From contig OY762279.1 in NCBI GenBank assembly GCA_963665455.1, forward strand, positions 5,146,001-5,210,000: a stretch of 64,000 nucleotides of DNA. Direction: 5' to 3'. Origin of the DNA: VXNE01 sp963665455. Lineage in GTDB: Bacteria; Pseudomonadota; Gammaproteobacteria; Pseudomonadales; Azotimanducaceae. Numbering within the stretch: the stretch's first letter is position 1; every line of letters starts with the position of its first letter. Shown here in pieces: positions 36,472 through 45,880 of this stretch. The position numbers were made by a program, and so were the translations under genes. The notes below the pieces were generated by a model. The model was not told where the DNA came from. It saw nothing but the letters and a program-made list of their open reading frames with translations, and did no database searches.

Positions 36472-38226
36472 CTACCGCGTCTCGCCGCCCGTCAGCGTCA
36501 GCCGGGAGACTTCCTCCACGGTCGTCCGGCCCTGGGAGGCCTTGATGAGACCGTCCTGGAGCAGCGTGCGGTGACCCTGCCGTTCGTGGGCGAGGCGTTT
36601 GAGGTCATTCAGGTTCGCGCCCTCGACGATCATGTTCTGCAGCGCGTCGGACATGGGCACGAGCTCGTAGATGCCCATGCGGCCGCGGTAGCCCGTGTGC
36701 TGGCAGGCGTCGCAGCCCGTCACGCGGATCCAATGGTTGCCGACGAGGCTGCTCGAGAAGCCGGCGAGGTGTTCCTGGGCGAGGGCCGGCGCCGGGACGG
36801 GATCCGCGCAGTGTTCGCAGGCGCGCCGCACCAGGCGCTGGGCCTGCACGCCGCGGGTGGGGGCGGCGACGAGGAACGGTTCGACGCCCATGTCGACCAG
36901 CCGCGTGAAACTCGACACCGCGTCGTTGGTGTGGACCGTGGAGAGCACGACGTGGCCGGTGAGCGCCGAGCGGATGGCGATCTCGGCGGTTTCGAGGTCG
37001 CGGATCTCGCCGATCATGATGACGTCCGGGTCTTGGCGCAGGATCGCGCGCAGGGCGCGGGCGAACGTGTAGCCGATTTCGGCGTGTGTCTGGATCTGAA
37101 TGATGCTCGGCATCTGGATCTCGACCGGATCCTCGACGGTGATGATCTTCTTGATGCCGTCGTCGATCTCCTGAAGCGCACCGGCCAGGGTGGTGGATTT
37201 GCCCGAACCCGTGGGGCCGGTCACCAGCACGATGCCGTTGCTCGCCCGCAGCCAGCCGCGGAACATCTCGAGGTGGTCCGGTTCCATGCCCAGGTTCGCG
37301 AGGGTGAGGTCGTCGCGTTCCTTCTCGAGCATGCGCAGTACCACGGACTCGCCGAATGCGCATGGGACCGTGGAGACGCGCACGTCCATCTCCTTGCCGG
37401 AGATGCGGTCGGTGATGCGGCCGTCCTGGGGGAGACGGCGTTCGGCGATGTCGATGCCGGAGACGAGCTTGATGCGCGAGGCGACGGCCGGGAAACGTTC
37501 CATCGGTTGCGTCAGGCGGGTGTGCAACACGCCGTCCACGCGCATGCGGACGACGAAATTCTCGGCGGCCGGTTCCACGTGGATGTCCGAGGCCTCCAGG
37601 TCGACGGCCTGGGAGAGGAGGTTGTTGACCAGCTCGATGACCGGCGCCTCTTCGGCCATCTCGCGCAACTGCTTGGCGTTGTCTTCCGAGAAGAGGTTCT
37701 CGATGGCGCGTTCCTTGCGGACGAAGTCGAGCAGGCGGTCGATTTGGTGGTTGGCCGCCAGGTGGAAGGAGACGGGGCGGCCCGCGTAGAAGTAGGCGAG
37801 GGTCTCCAAGAGCCCGCCGTCGCGGATGTCGCGCGCGAGGCAGCGGAGCTCGCCCGCGTCTTCCCACAGCAGGACGCCGTGGTCGAGGAACCAGTCGAGC
37901 TTGATCGGGGACTCGGCGATGAAGCGGTAGACGATGAGGTTCTCGGGGAGGTCCGTGTCCTCGCGGAGATACGTGGCGTCCTGCTGCTCGGCCAGGGTCC
38001 GCAGGAGGACGTCTTCCGACAGCGCGCCGGTGCGTACGAGCAGCGCGCCGAGCTTGCCGCCGACGGACTGCTGGATCTGGAGGGCGCGGGCGATGTCGTC
38101 CGGCTGTACGGCGTTGCGTTCGATGAGCAGTTCGCCGAGGCGTCTCGAACGGCGTGGGGGCGATTCCCGAGTCACGGCCGGCCCGTCCTGCTCCCGCAGC
38201 TCCTGCTCCTGGTGGGCTTCGGCCAT
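36472..38226 (-). CDS. gspE: Type II secretion ATPase GspE
   Basis: The 584-aa protein has the N1/T2SSE-N domain (RLGELLIERNAVQPDDIARA), then the ATPase with IHVEP, the Walker A VTGPTGSGKSTTL, Asp box GIDIAERRLPQDGR, Walker B IMIGEIRDLETAE, His box LSTVHTNDAVSS, and the tetracysteine zinc site CEHCADPV with CDACQHTG. It powers pseudopilus assembly at the inner membrane. The ATG at 38226 is chosen; the open frame continues upstream through the tRNA-Leu gene. It heads the gspEFGHI operon. No gspC, D, L or M is in the window. Confidence 0.95.
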   Translation of the reverse strand: MAEAHQEQELREQDGPAVTRESPPRRSRRLGELLIERNAVQPDDIARALQIQQSVGGKLGALLVRTGALSEDVLLRTLAEQQDATYLREDTDLPENLIVYRFIAESPIKLDWFLDHGVLLWEDAGELRCLARDIRDGGLLETLAYFYAGRPVSFHLAANHQIDRLLDFVRKERAIENLFSEDNAKQLREMAEEAPVIELVNNLLSQAVDLEASDIHVEPAAENFVVRMRVDGVLHTRLTQPMERFPAVASRIKLVSGIDIAERRLPQDGRITDRISGKEMDVRVSTVPCAFGESVVLRMLEKERDDLTLANLGMEPDHLEMFRGWLRASNGIVLVTGPTGSGKSTTLAGALQEIDDGIKKIITVEDPVEIQMPSIIQIQTHAEIGYTFARALRAILRQDPDVIMIGEIRDLETAEIAIRSALTGHVVLSTVHTNDAVSSFTRLVDMGVEPFLVAAPTRGVQAQRLVRRACEHCADPVPAPALAQEHLAGFSSSLVGNHWIRVTGCDACQHTGYRGRMGIYELVPMSDALQNMIVEGANLNDLKRLAHERQGHRTLLQDGLIKASQGRTTVEEVSRLTLTGGETR

Positions 38227-38356
38227 GGTGCTTGCGTTCACCGCTGCGGCGCTTTCGCCGCGTTCAGGGGTATTTTCGCACACTCGCCGTGGGGGGCGTG
38301 GGGCGGCATTCGGTGGGGGGCGAGTGCGGGGACGAACGAGGGTGTAGTGCGGTGCG

Positions 38357-38443
38357 TGGTGCCCAGGGTGGGACTCGAACCCACACGTCCATGAGGACAC
38401 AGGAACCTAAATCCTGCTTGTCTACCAGTTCCAACACCTGGGC
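38357..38443 (-). tRNA. tRNA-Leu (anticodon TAG)
   Basis: The 87-nt gene has acceptor GCCCAGG paired with CCTGGGC, discriminator A and an encoded CCA. The anticodon stem CAGGA/TCCTG closes the loop TTTAGGT, giving anticodon TAG. A long variable arm and the GGTTCGAGTCCC T-arm fit a class II leucine tRNA. A TACAAT on the minus strand at 38467-38462 is a likely -10. It is divergent from the second tRNA-Leu. Confidence 0.97.
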
Positions 38444-38547
38444 GGTGCGCGCTAAGCGGCCATTGTAGGTCGAGACACACGCCTTTGGGGGCCTTCCACA
38501 TTGTAGGTGGGGTGGGCGTGTGTCCCAGTCTGTTACGCTCAGGGGCT

Positions 38548-38636
38548 GCCCGGGTGGTGAAACAGGTAGACACAAGGGACTTAAAATCCCTCGGAGAGGA
38601 ATCTCCGTGCCGGTTCGATTCCGGCCCCGGGCACCA
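38548..38636 (+). tRNA. tRNA-Leu (anticodon TAA)
   Basis: The 89-nt gene has acceptor GCCCGGG paired with CCCGGGC, then ACCA encoded. The anticodon stem AGGGA/TCCCT closes loop CTTAAAA, giving anticodon TAA. A long variable arm (CGGAGAGGAATCTCCG) and GGTTCGATTCC T-arm confirm a class II leucine tRNA. Confidence 0.97.
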
Positions 38637-38676
38637 GGATCGTCGCGATCCTGGTAACCCGTGGCCTTGCGGGATT

Positions 38677-41600
38677 CTAGAAGCGCAATTCGCCGCGCAA
38701 CTCAACGAGTCCCGCCATCGAATCGTCGTAGAAGTGGTACGCGCGCCCGGCGCTTAGCTCGACGCTGAGGAGCTCGACCATCTGCCGGCCGGCGTCGAAG
38801 CGGGCACCCACGCGTGCCCCGCGGCGATCGGAGGAGGCCAGATCGACCGTGGCGAACGGCGTCAGCACGCCCGACAGCCCCTCCAGGGGCACGCCGTAGC
38901 CGAGCCGGGTGTCGAAGCCCCAATCATCGGACTGACCACGGCGCGCGCGGCGCACGTAGTCGTAGTCGATGCCCGGGACCATCCCCGGCGCACCGGACAT
39001 GCCATACATGCCGAAGTCACTCCCGAGCCGGGACGACAGCGCCACGCTCAGTCCGCTGCCGTCCGGCTGCGGCCGCAACATGGCGGAGACGCTGAACGCG
39101 CTCTCCTCGACGTCGTCCTCCGAGTGGTTCGCCAGGAACCTGCCCATGAACTCCAGGCTGAACCGGCCGGCGGTGTTGTAGCGCACCCCGGCGCTCACTT
39201 CGGCGCCCTGTCCCGTGTCGCCGTCGCCCGAGTCGCTGCGGGCACCCAATTGGCCGAACAGGACGATGCGCGCCCCGTCGTCCATGACCACCGTACGCTT
39301 GCCTTCGACGGCGGCCCGCACGCGGCTCACGTCGACCTCGACGTTCGAGATCGCGCCCGTGATGCCGTCGGTATCCATCCGCACCGACGCCACGTCGCCG
39401 AGCAGCGTGATGGACCAGCCTTCGCCGGACGAGACCACGCGGCTCGCCCCGGCCGACACCAAGGACATGGTGAGATCGGCCTCGCTCGTCCGCGACACGA
39501 CGCTCCGCCGGCTCTCGATGTCGCCGGAACCGAACCCGAGCACGGCCCAGAGGTCCGTGCAGAGGTCCACGTCCCACTTGACGTAAGGCAGTATGGTCAT
39601 CATCTCGGTCGACAGCGTCCCGGTGCCACTGGCCGCCGAGCCGGCGAATCGGTAGTCCACGTCGCCGTCGCTCTGCGAGGCCGCCACGCCGACGAGCCAA
39701 TCCTCTCCGATCCGCGCGTCCGTCCCGACGTAGATCGACGTGAGGTCACCGTCCACCCCGTCGCCCTCGAACGACTGTTGATCGGCGTGTCCCCACAGGG
39801 AAAAGCCACCGATGCCTCCGCCGCCCGCCGCCGAGAGCGGTAGCACGAAGCTATTGCCGCCCAGCGAACGCGACAAGCCCGCGCCGGCCGGGTGCCGCCG
39901 GCGCACGTCGTTCCAGTCGTCCGCGAGCAGGCCCTGTTGCCAGACGGCCTGATCCCAGGCGTTTCCGCTCGGTACCGCATTCGAAATGCCATTCCAAGAC
40001 GAAGCACCGTTCCAAGCGCCCTGCCCCTGCGTACCCCAGACCGGCCGATGCCAGCCCGCCGCCGGTGCGCTGGCCCCGCCCGTCCGAACATCGAGGCCCT
40101 GCACACCCGGCGTCCATGCCGTCTCGCGCACCGGAATCGCAGCGCCCGGTCCCCGGAATCGCGCCGCGAACGCCGACTGCACGCTCGAAAGCGTCGCGGC
40201 ACCGAGGGCCGCCAAGCTGCGCTCGATGGCCTCGACTTCCGCCGCGTCCGTGTTAACGGTGACGCGGAACTCCGCCGCAGCGGTGCCCTCCGTGTTGGTC
40301 GCCGTGACGTTGACCGTGGCCGTGCCCTCGATCATCGGAGCCACCGAGAGATGCGCACCGGCCACGGAGACCGTCACGGCCACATCCGCGCTCCGCGCCC
40401 CGAAGACGAGGGCCGAACCCCCGAATGCCGCCGCGAGATCGACGACCGCCGGGGCGCCACCGACCACCAGTGTCAGGTCCGGCAACGCACCCGCCACCGA
40501 CGGCGGCACGTCCCGCACCGTGACCATGAACGATTGCTCCGCGCCGGCCGCGCTATTCGTGGCCATCACGGTTACGGTGGTCGAGCCAGCGGCCAGGCCG
40601 GTGATCATGATCGAAGAACCCTCCAGCGACACCATCGCCGACGCGTCGGACGATGCCATCATGGAGTAGTTCAGCGCCGTACCGGAGAACGCGCCCTCGA
40701 CTTCCACCGTCGTGGAGTCGCCCACGAAGAGCGTGACGTCCGGGAGCATCTCCGCCGCCATCGGCGGAACGTCCTCCACGGTCACGGCCAGGTCCTGCGA
40801 TGCGCTGGCCGCGCTGTTGGTCGCGGTGACGGACACCGTGGCGGAACCCGCCGCCACGCCGGTGACGGACAGCATCGTGCCGTCCAGGGAAACCGTTGCA
40901 AGCCCCTCCGACAGGCTCATCGCCCCGTACCGCAGCGCAGTGCCGGAGAACGACCCGTCGATATCCACGGTGACGGTCATTCCGACCTGCACGGTGACGG
41001 CCTCCAACATCGCCGCCACCGCCGGGGGAACGTCCATCACGGCAACGCCGAACGTCCGCGTCGTCGTGCCGCCCAGGTTCGTGGCGGACACTTCCACCAT
41101 GGCGGAACCCGCCGCCACGCCGGTGATCGTCACCATCGAACCGTCGATCGAGGCGGTGGCCATCGCGTTCGCCAAGGACTCCACGCCGTAGCTATCCACC
41201 GGCCCGGTGAACGCGTCCTTGATGTTGACCGTGATCGACTCGCCGACGCGCACGGACGCGTCCGGCAGCGGCCCCCCGATCTCGGGCGGTGCGTGCACGA
41301 CGGTGACCTGGAAGCTCTGCTCCGACTCGCCGTCTTCGTTCTTCGACCCAACGCGGATGGTCGCCGTGCCCGCCGACTTCGGGATGACCCGGACGCGGAG
41401 ACCGTTGATGATCGCCTGGGCCACGCTGGGGTCGGATGATTCCGCGAAGCACTCTACGTGCTTGCCGCCGAAGTAATCCTCCAAGTGAAGGTGCAGGACG
41501 TCGTATCCCACGCGCAGTGTCGCATCCTCAACCTGCTTGATGATGTATGGCGGACCATCCGCGGCCGCACCGAGCGCCGCGACGGAAAGGACCGCCGCCC

Positions 41601-41682
41601 CGACCCATAGCTGGACGATGCGGCCGACGCGTCGGGGAGTAACGTCGGAGGGTCGTTTGCGCGGGTCTCGGCGTGCGGTCAT
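38677..41682 (-). CDS. Secreted Ig-like repeat protein with C-terminal beta-barrel
   Basis: The 1001-aa protein has a signal peptide after a basic leader (LWVGAAVLSVAALGAAA), then about five ~85-aa Ig/BIG2-like repeats (~45-480) with TVxVGxxxTVxxxxAFSGTA and GVAAGSATVxVTATNSAA, a linker (~480-640) containing SLAALGAATLSSVQSAFAAR, and a barrel of alternating strands ending in VELRGELRF, with the terminal Phe expected for BAM recognition. It is an autotransporter-like outer-membrane adhesin in outline. The linker and barrel resemble those of the 1683-aa protein at 22.6-27.6 kb (…GxFSLWGxxxxQSFEGD; GVAASQS). The gene ends 40 nt after the tRNA-Leu(TAA) gene on the opposite strand. Confidence 0.83.
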   Translation of the reverse strand: MTARRDPRKRPSDVTPRRVGRIVQLWVGAAVLSVAALGAAADGPPYIIKQVEDATLRVGYDVLHLHLEDYFGGKHVECFAESSDPSVAQAIINGLRVRVIPKSAGTATIRVGSKNEDGESEQSFQVTVVHAPPEIGGPLPDASVRVGESITVNIKDAFTGPVDSYGVESLANAMATASIDGSMVTITGVAAGSAMVEVSATNLGGTTTRTFGVAVMDVPPAVAAMLEAVTVQVGMTVTVDIDGSFSGTALRYGAMSLSEGLATVSLDGTMLSVTGVAAGSATVSVTATNSAASASQDLAVTVEDVPPMAAEMLPDVTLFVGDSTTVEVEGAFSGTALNYSMMASSDASAMVSLEGSSIMITGLAAGSTTVTVMATNSAAGAEQSFMVTVRDVPPSVAGALPDLTLVVGGAPAVVDLAAAFGGSALVFGARSADVAVTVSVAGAHLSVAPMIEGTATVNVTATNTEGTAAAEFRVTVNTDAAEVEAIERSLAALGAATLSSVQSAFAARFRGPGAAIPVRETAWTPGVQGLDVRTGGASAPAAGWHRPVWGTQGQGAWNGASSWNGISNAVPSGNAWDQAVWQQGLLADDWNDVRRRHPAGAGLSRSLGGNSFVLPLSAAGGGGIGGFSLWGHADQQSFEGDGVDGDLTSIYVGTDARIGEDWLVGVAASQSDGDVDYRFAGSAASGTGTLSTEMMTILPYVKWDVDLCTDLWAVLGFGSGDIESRRSVVSRTSEADLTMSLVSAGASRVVSSGEGWSITLLGDVASVRMDTDGITGAISNVEVDVSRVRAAVEGKRTVVMDDGARIVLFGQLGARSDSGDGDTGQGAEVSAGVRYNTAGRFSLEFMGRFLANHSEDDVEESAFSVSAMLRPQPDGSGLSVALSSRLGSDFGMYGMSGAPGMVPGIDYDYVRRARRGQSDDWGFDTRLGYGVPLEGLSGVLTPFATVDLASSDRRGARVGARFDAGRQMVELLSVELSAGRAYHFYDDSMAGLVELRGELRF

Positions 41683-41813
41683 CTCGGCTCCCTGATCATT
41701 GGCTAAACGCAGCGGCGGACCTGTAACGGTCTCTTGATCGAAATTCTATCAGCGATTCGCGGGGCCGGGCTTGGGGCAGCCGGATGTCGCATGGGCGACT
41801 TTCGGAAAGGCCC

Positions 41814-43550
41814 TCAACCCCGGGTGCCATACCGGTCGCGTCCCGCGGCGGGCGACACCAACCCGTCCTCGACATCGGTACGCACCGCGCGAGCTGGCCG
41901 CTCTCGGGGATCGCCAATGCCACCTCCACCGGGCGTTTCCATGATGAGCGTCGCGCCGGCCGGCACGGTTTCCTTGCCTTTCGGCGGCAGCGGCACGCGT
42001 GTGTCCCGATCTCGCGCTCCCGAGTCCCGTGTGTCCCGATCCCGTCCACATGCATCGCGTGTGTCCCCATCGCGTAGGTAGACGGCGCCCGGCCGCCCGT
42101 CCTCGCCGCCGCCCCGCCCCCGCGCCGGATGGCGGACGCGGTCGAACATGCGCGACACCTCGAAGGGCGCGCCGTGGGCGTGGGCGATCTCGATCACCTG
42201 CCCGAGGCCGCCGCGCAACCGTCCGGCGCCGCCGGAATCCGTGAGGTACTCCTTGCGCCAGACGATGAGCGGCGCGGTGACCTCGTTGATCTCTGTGGGC
42301 GTGGTGCGCACGCCGGACGGGAACGCGGTGGTCGAGAGTCCGTCCTTGCCGGGGCGGGCGCCGGTGCCGCCGTTGAAGATGGGGTTGGTGACGAAGGGGA
42401 CGGCCGGGGCGTTGACTCCCGCGTCGGCGTGGGCGCTTGAGCGCAGCACGGGGTTCCAGATGCACGAGGCGCCTTCCGCCGGGACGCGGTCCGGGATGAC
42501 CTGCGCGAGACAACCGAGGATCACGTCCGGCAGCATCTGGCCCAACGCGTGGCGCGCGGACACGGCGGCGGGGCGCGGTGCGTTCAGGATGCAGCCCTCG
42601 GGGGCCGTCACCTCCACCCGCTCCAACGATCCGGCGTTGTTCGGCACGTCCCCGCCGACCACGCAGCGCACGCCGAACGAGGCGTAGGCGCGGGTGTAGT
42701 TGAGCGGCACGTTGATGCCGAACCGCGAGATGCCGGAGGTGCCGTCGAAGTCCACGAGGATGCGGTCGCCGTCGATGGTCACGGCGCAGGCTAGGTGGAC
42801 GGGGGTGTCGTAGCCGTCCACGTCCATCGTCTGCCGCCAAGTGCCGTTCGGAAGCGCGGCGATCTCTTCCGCCATGGCCCGCCGCGAGCTCGCGATGATG
42901 GCCGCGCCCACTTCGTCCAGCCCATCAAGGCCGAAATCCGAGAGCATCGCGAGCAGTTGTTCGGCGCCGGTCGCGTTGCAGGCGGTCAGGGAATAGAGGT
43001 CGCCCTCGGCCACCAGCGGGTCACGCACGTTGGCGCGGACGATCTCGAGCAGGGTCTCGTTGAGTGCCCCGGCACGGAACAGATGGCTGATCGGAATGGC
43101 GATGCCCTCCTCGTACACCTCGTTCGCCTCTGGCCCGAAGCCGCGCCCGCCGACGTCCGCGATGTGGCTGGTGCTCGCGAACAGCGCGACCGGGCGCTCG
43201 CCTAGAAACACCGGCGTCACCACGGTGAAGTCGTTCAGATGACCGGTGGCGTCCCAGGGGTCGTTGGTGAGGAGTACGTCGCCGGGGGCGAGGGTGTGCA
43301 GGGGATGTTTCGCCAGGAACTTGCCGACGGACTCGGCCATGGCGTTGACGTGGCCCGGCGTGCCGGTGACGGCTTGGGCGAGCATCGCGCCCCGGGGGTC
43401 AAAGACGCCCGCGGAGAGGTCGCCGGCCTCGCGCACGACGGTGGAGAACGCCGTGCGCATGAGCGTGCGCGCCTGCTCCTCGACGATCGCGAGCAGCCGG
43501 TTCCAGACGAGTTGGGTGTGGATCGTCGCCAGGTCTTCGGTGGTGGTCAT
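41814..43550 (-). CDS. hyuB: Hydantoinase B/oxoprolinase family subunit
   Basis: The 578-aa protein begins MTTTEDLATIHTQLVWNRLL and has the HyuB signatures VREAGDLSAGVFDPRG, GTPGHVNAM, LTNDPWDATGHLNDF, SHIADVGGRG and the C-terminal LPPKGKETVPAG then ETPGGGGIGDP. With HyuA it forms an ATP-dependent hydantoinase or 5-oxoprolinase-type complex. Its ATG overlaps the hyuA stop by 4 nt. Just before LPPKG, ~23 residues of DTRDACGRDRDTRDSGARDR type are inserted, encoded by three GTGTGTCCCGAT-like repeats; family members normally lack this stretch. Confidence 0.92.
   Translation of the reverse strand: MTTTEDLATIHTQLVWNRLLAIVEEQARTLMRTAFSTVVREAGDLSAGVFDPRGAMLAQAVTGTPGHVNAMAESVGKFLAKHPLHTLAPGDVLLTNDPWDATGHLNDFTVVTPVFLGERPVALFASTSHIADVGGRGFGPEANEVYEEGIAIPISHLFRAGALNETLLEIVRANVRDPLVAEGDLYSLTACNATGAEQLLAMLSDFGLDGLDEVGAAIIASSRRAMAEEIAALPNGTWRQTMDVDGYDTPVHLACAVTIDGDRILVDFDGTSGISRFGINVPLNYTRAYASFGVRCVVGGDVPNNAGSLERVEVTAPEGCILNAPRPAAVSARHALGQMLPDVILGCLAQVIPDRVPAEGASCIWNPVLRSSAHADAGVNAPAVPFVTNPIFNGGTGARPGKDGLSTTAFPSGVRTTPTEINEVTAPLIVWRKEYLTDSGGAGRLRGGLGQVIEIAHAHGAPFEVSRMFDRVRHPARGRGGGEDGRPGAVYLRDGDTRDACGRDRDTRDSGARDRDTRVPLPPKGKETVPAGATLIMETPGGGGIGDPRERPARAVRTDVEDGLVSPAAGRDRYGTRG
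41998..42070. repeat. GTGTGTCCCGAT motif array within hyuB (3 units, 30-bp period)
   Basis: Plus-strand cores GTGTCCCGAT start at 42001, 42031 and (as GTGTCCCCAT) 42061, a 30-bp period. They encode the in-frame D-T-R rich insertion near the HyuB C-terminus. Related cores occur in hyuA at 43971, 44004 and 44025. Confidence 0.85.
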
Positions 43551-45721
43551 GGGTTGGCTTCTCCTGCGATTCGTTCCAACACCAGGTCGCCCCGAGGCGA
43601 GACCCGGGCGCGGAACGCCGGGCTGAGCACGGTGGTGGTTTGGGCTTCGACGATCACGGCGGGGCCCTCGATCACCGTGCCCGGGGCCAGCGACTCGCGC
43701 GCGTGGCGCCGGGCGCGGAGATGCCGGCGGAGTCTGGAGTCGTACATCTCGATGGCTTGCGGTGGCGGCGCGTTCGCCGGTGCTGGACGCTCGTCCGCAG
43801 CCACGGCCGCCGTCGACAACGCCGCCGGTGGGGCGCCCAGGGTAAGCGTCCAGCTCAGGACCTCGACGTCGAGCTCCGGGATGACGCGGCCATAGAGGCC
43901 GCGGTAGGCGCGCTCGAAAGCGGCGTGGAGGTCCGCACGGGCAGCGGCGTCGGCGTCGTTCGCCCGGCGTGTGTCCCGATCTGCGCGATCTGCGCTCGGG
44001 CGTGTGTCCCGATCTGCGCTGCGTGTGTCCCCGATGCCGGCGGGCAGTTCCACGGCGATTTCGTAGCCCTGGCCGGCGTAGCGCATGTAGGCGCGGCGCG
44101 TCTCGGCGAGGGGCGTGGCCGTGGCGGCCTCCACGATCTCCCTTGCCTCGCGGCGCATCTCGGCCATCACGGCATCGATCAAGCGACCGTCGAAGTCCGA
44201 CAGGCGCATGTAGCGGCTGCGGGCGACCTCGTAGGACACCGGGGCGGCGAGGAAGCCGACGGCCGCGCCGACGCCGGCGCCGGCGGGGACGACGATCCGG
44301 TCGAGGCCGAGCTTGTCCGCCAGGCGCACGGCGTGCAGGGGCGCGGCGCCGCCGTAGGCGATGAGCGTGCGGTCCGCGAGGGACTTGCCCCATTCCGCCG
44401 CGTGGGCGCGGGCGGCGGCGGCCATGTTCTCGTCCACCACCTCGCCGATGCCGAACGCCCCGGTCAAGGTGTCCATGCCGAGGGGGCGCGCCACGTCCGT
44501 CTCGACCGCCCGGGCCGCGGCGGCTTCGTCGAGGCGCATCGTGCCGCCGGCGAAACGGTCCGCGTCGAGGCGGCCCAGCACCGCGTCCGCGTCCGTGACC
44601 GTGGCGCGGGCGCCGCCCCGGCCGTAGCAGGCGGGCCCCGGTTCCGAGCCGGCGCTGGCCGGGCCGACCTGGATGCGGTCGAGCTTGTCCACCTCCGCGA
44701 TGGACCCGCCCCCGGCACCGATCTCCACCATCTCGATGACCGGGATGCGCACCGGCAAACCGCTGCCTTTCTTGAAGCGATAGGCGCGGTCCACCTCGAA
44801 GGCCCGCGACAGCAGCGGCGCGTGGTCGTCGATCAGGCAGATCTTGGCGGTCGTGCCGCCCATGTCGAAGGACAGCACCCGGTCGAGATCGAGGGCTTCG
44901 GCCAGGCGGCTCGCGAGGATCGCGCCCCCGGCCGGCCCGGACTCGACCAGACGGATGGGAAACCGCGCCGCCGTTGCCACGTCCGTCAGACCGCCCCCCG
45001 ACGTCATCATCAGGAACGGACAGGCGAAGCCGCGTTCGGCGAGGGCCGCCGAGAGGTCGGTGAGATACCGCGCCATCAGCGGCTTGACGTAGGCGTTGGC
45101 GCACGCCGTCGAGAGCCGCTCGAACTCGCGGATTTCGGGACACACGTCTGACGCGAGCGTGACCGAGACGCCCGGCAGGTGCTCCGCGAGCAGCGCTCCG
45201 ACCCGCCGCTCGTGGGCCGGGTTGGCGTAGGCGTGCAGGAATCCCACCGCCACGCTGCCGACGCGCTCCGCCTCGAGCACCGGGACCAGCGCCCTTACCG
45301 CGTCCTCGTCCAGCGGCACCAACACGTCGCCGGCCGCGTTCATCCGCTCCGGCACGGTGAGGCGGAGCTTGCGCCGCACGAGCGGCCGGGGACGGTCGAT
45401 ATTGATGTCGTATTGCTCGAAACGGTTCTCGTGGGCCATCTCGACGGCGTCGCGATGCCCCCCGGTGGTGATGAGCGCCGTCACCGCCCCGCCCCGCTCG
45501 ATGAGCGCGTTCGTGGCGAGGGTGGTGCCGTGAAGGACCAGGGAGACGTCACCGGGCGCGCGGCCACCGACGCGCATGACCCGCTCGAGGCCATCGAGCA
45601 CCGCTTCGGCCGGATCGCCGTGGGTCGTGGGCACCTTCGTGGCGAAGCGTGCCTCGCCGGTGTCGAGCACGACGTCCGTGAACGTCCCGCCGATGTCGAC
45701 GGCGACGCGGGCGGCGGCCAT
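43547..45721 (-). CDS. hyuA: Hydantoinase A/oxoprolinase family subunit
   Basis: The ~724-aa protein begins with the acetate/hexokinase-type phosphate loop VAVDIGGTFTDVV and has LVLHGTTLATNALIERGG, FLMMTSGGGLTD, LVESGPAGGAILAS, LSFDMGGTTAKICLI and EIGAGGGSIAEVDK. It binds ATP and, with HyuB, hydrolyses cyclic amides. ATG at 45721 is preceded directly by an in-frame GTG that could also start. Near residue 565 a ~28-residue DTRSADRDTRPSADRADR-type stretch interrupts the normal family sequence, encoded by the same short DNA motif as in hyuB. It diverges from the oxidoreductase gene at 45881. Confidence 0.92.
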   Translation of the reverse strand: MAAARVAVDIGGTFTDVVLDTGEARFATKVPTTHGDPAEAVLDGLERVMRVGGRAPGDVSLVLHGTTLATNALIERGGAVTALITTGGHRDAVEMAHENRFEQYDINIDRPRPLVRRKLRLTVPERMNAAGDVLVPLDEDAVRALVPVLEAERVGSVAVGFLHAYANPAHERRVGALLAEHLPGVSVTLASDVCPEIREFERLSTACANAYVKPLMARYLTDLSAALAERGFACPFLMMTSGGGLTDVATAARFPIRLVESGPAGGAILASRLAEALDLDRVLSFDMGGTTAKICLIDDHAPLLSRAFEVDRAYRFKKGSGLPVRIPVIEMVEIGAGGGSIAEVDKLDRIQVGPASAGSEPGPACYGRGGARATVTDADAVLGRLDADRFAGGTMRLDEAAAARAVETDVARPLGMDTLTGAFGIGEVVDENMAAAARAHAAEWGKSLADRTLIAYGGAAPLHAVRLADKLGLDRIVVPAGAGVGAAVGFLAAPVSYEVARSRYMRLSDFDGRLIDAVMAEMRREAREIVEAATATPLAETRRAYMRYAGQGYEIAVELPAGIGDTRSADRDTRPSADRADRDTRRANDADAAARADLHAAFERAYRGLYGRVIPELDVEVLSWTLTLGAPPAALSTAAVAADERPAPANAPPPQAIEMYDSRLRRHLRARRHARESLAPGTVIEGPAVIVEAQTTTVLSPAFRARVSPRGDLVLERIAGEANP
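43968..44034. repeat. GTGTGTCCCGAT motif array within hyuA (3 units)
   Basis: Cores GTGTCCCGAT start at 43971 and 44004, and GTGTCCCCGAT at 44025; spacings of 33 and 21 bp are multiples of three, so the frame is kept. The array encodes the D-T-R rich insertion of HyuA. Confidence 0.85.
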
Positions 45722-45880
45722 CACGGCGACCCCGCCGAGGCCATCCGGTCAGTCCCCGACCGACTTCGGGTCATGCAACCACCTCGCGGCGCAAGCCTCG
45801 TCATGCAGCACATGTGCGAATTGTCCCACGCCGGTAGTATGGTCGCCGACCACACTTGACCTCACACGGATGGAGCACCC

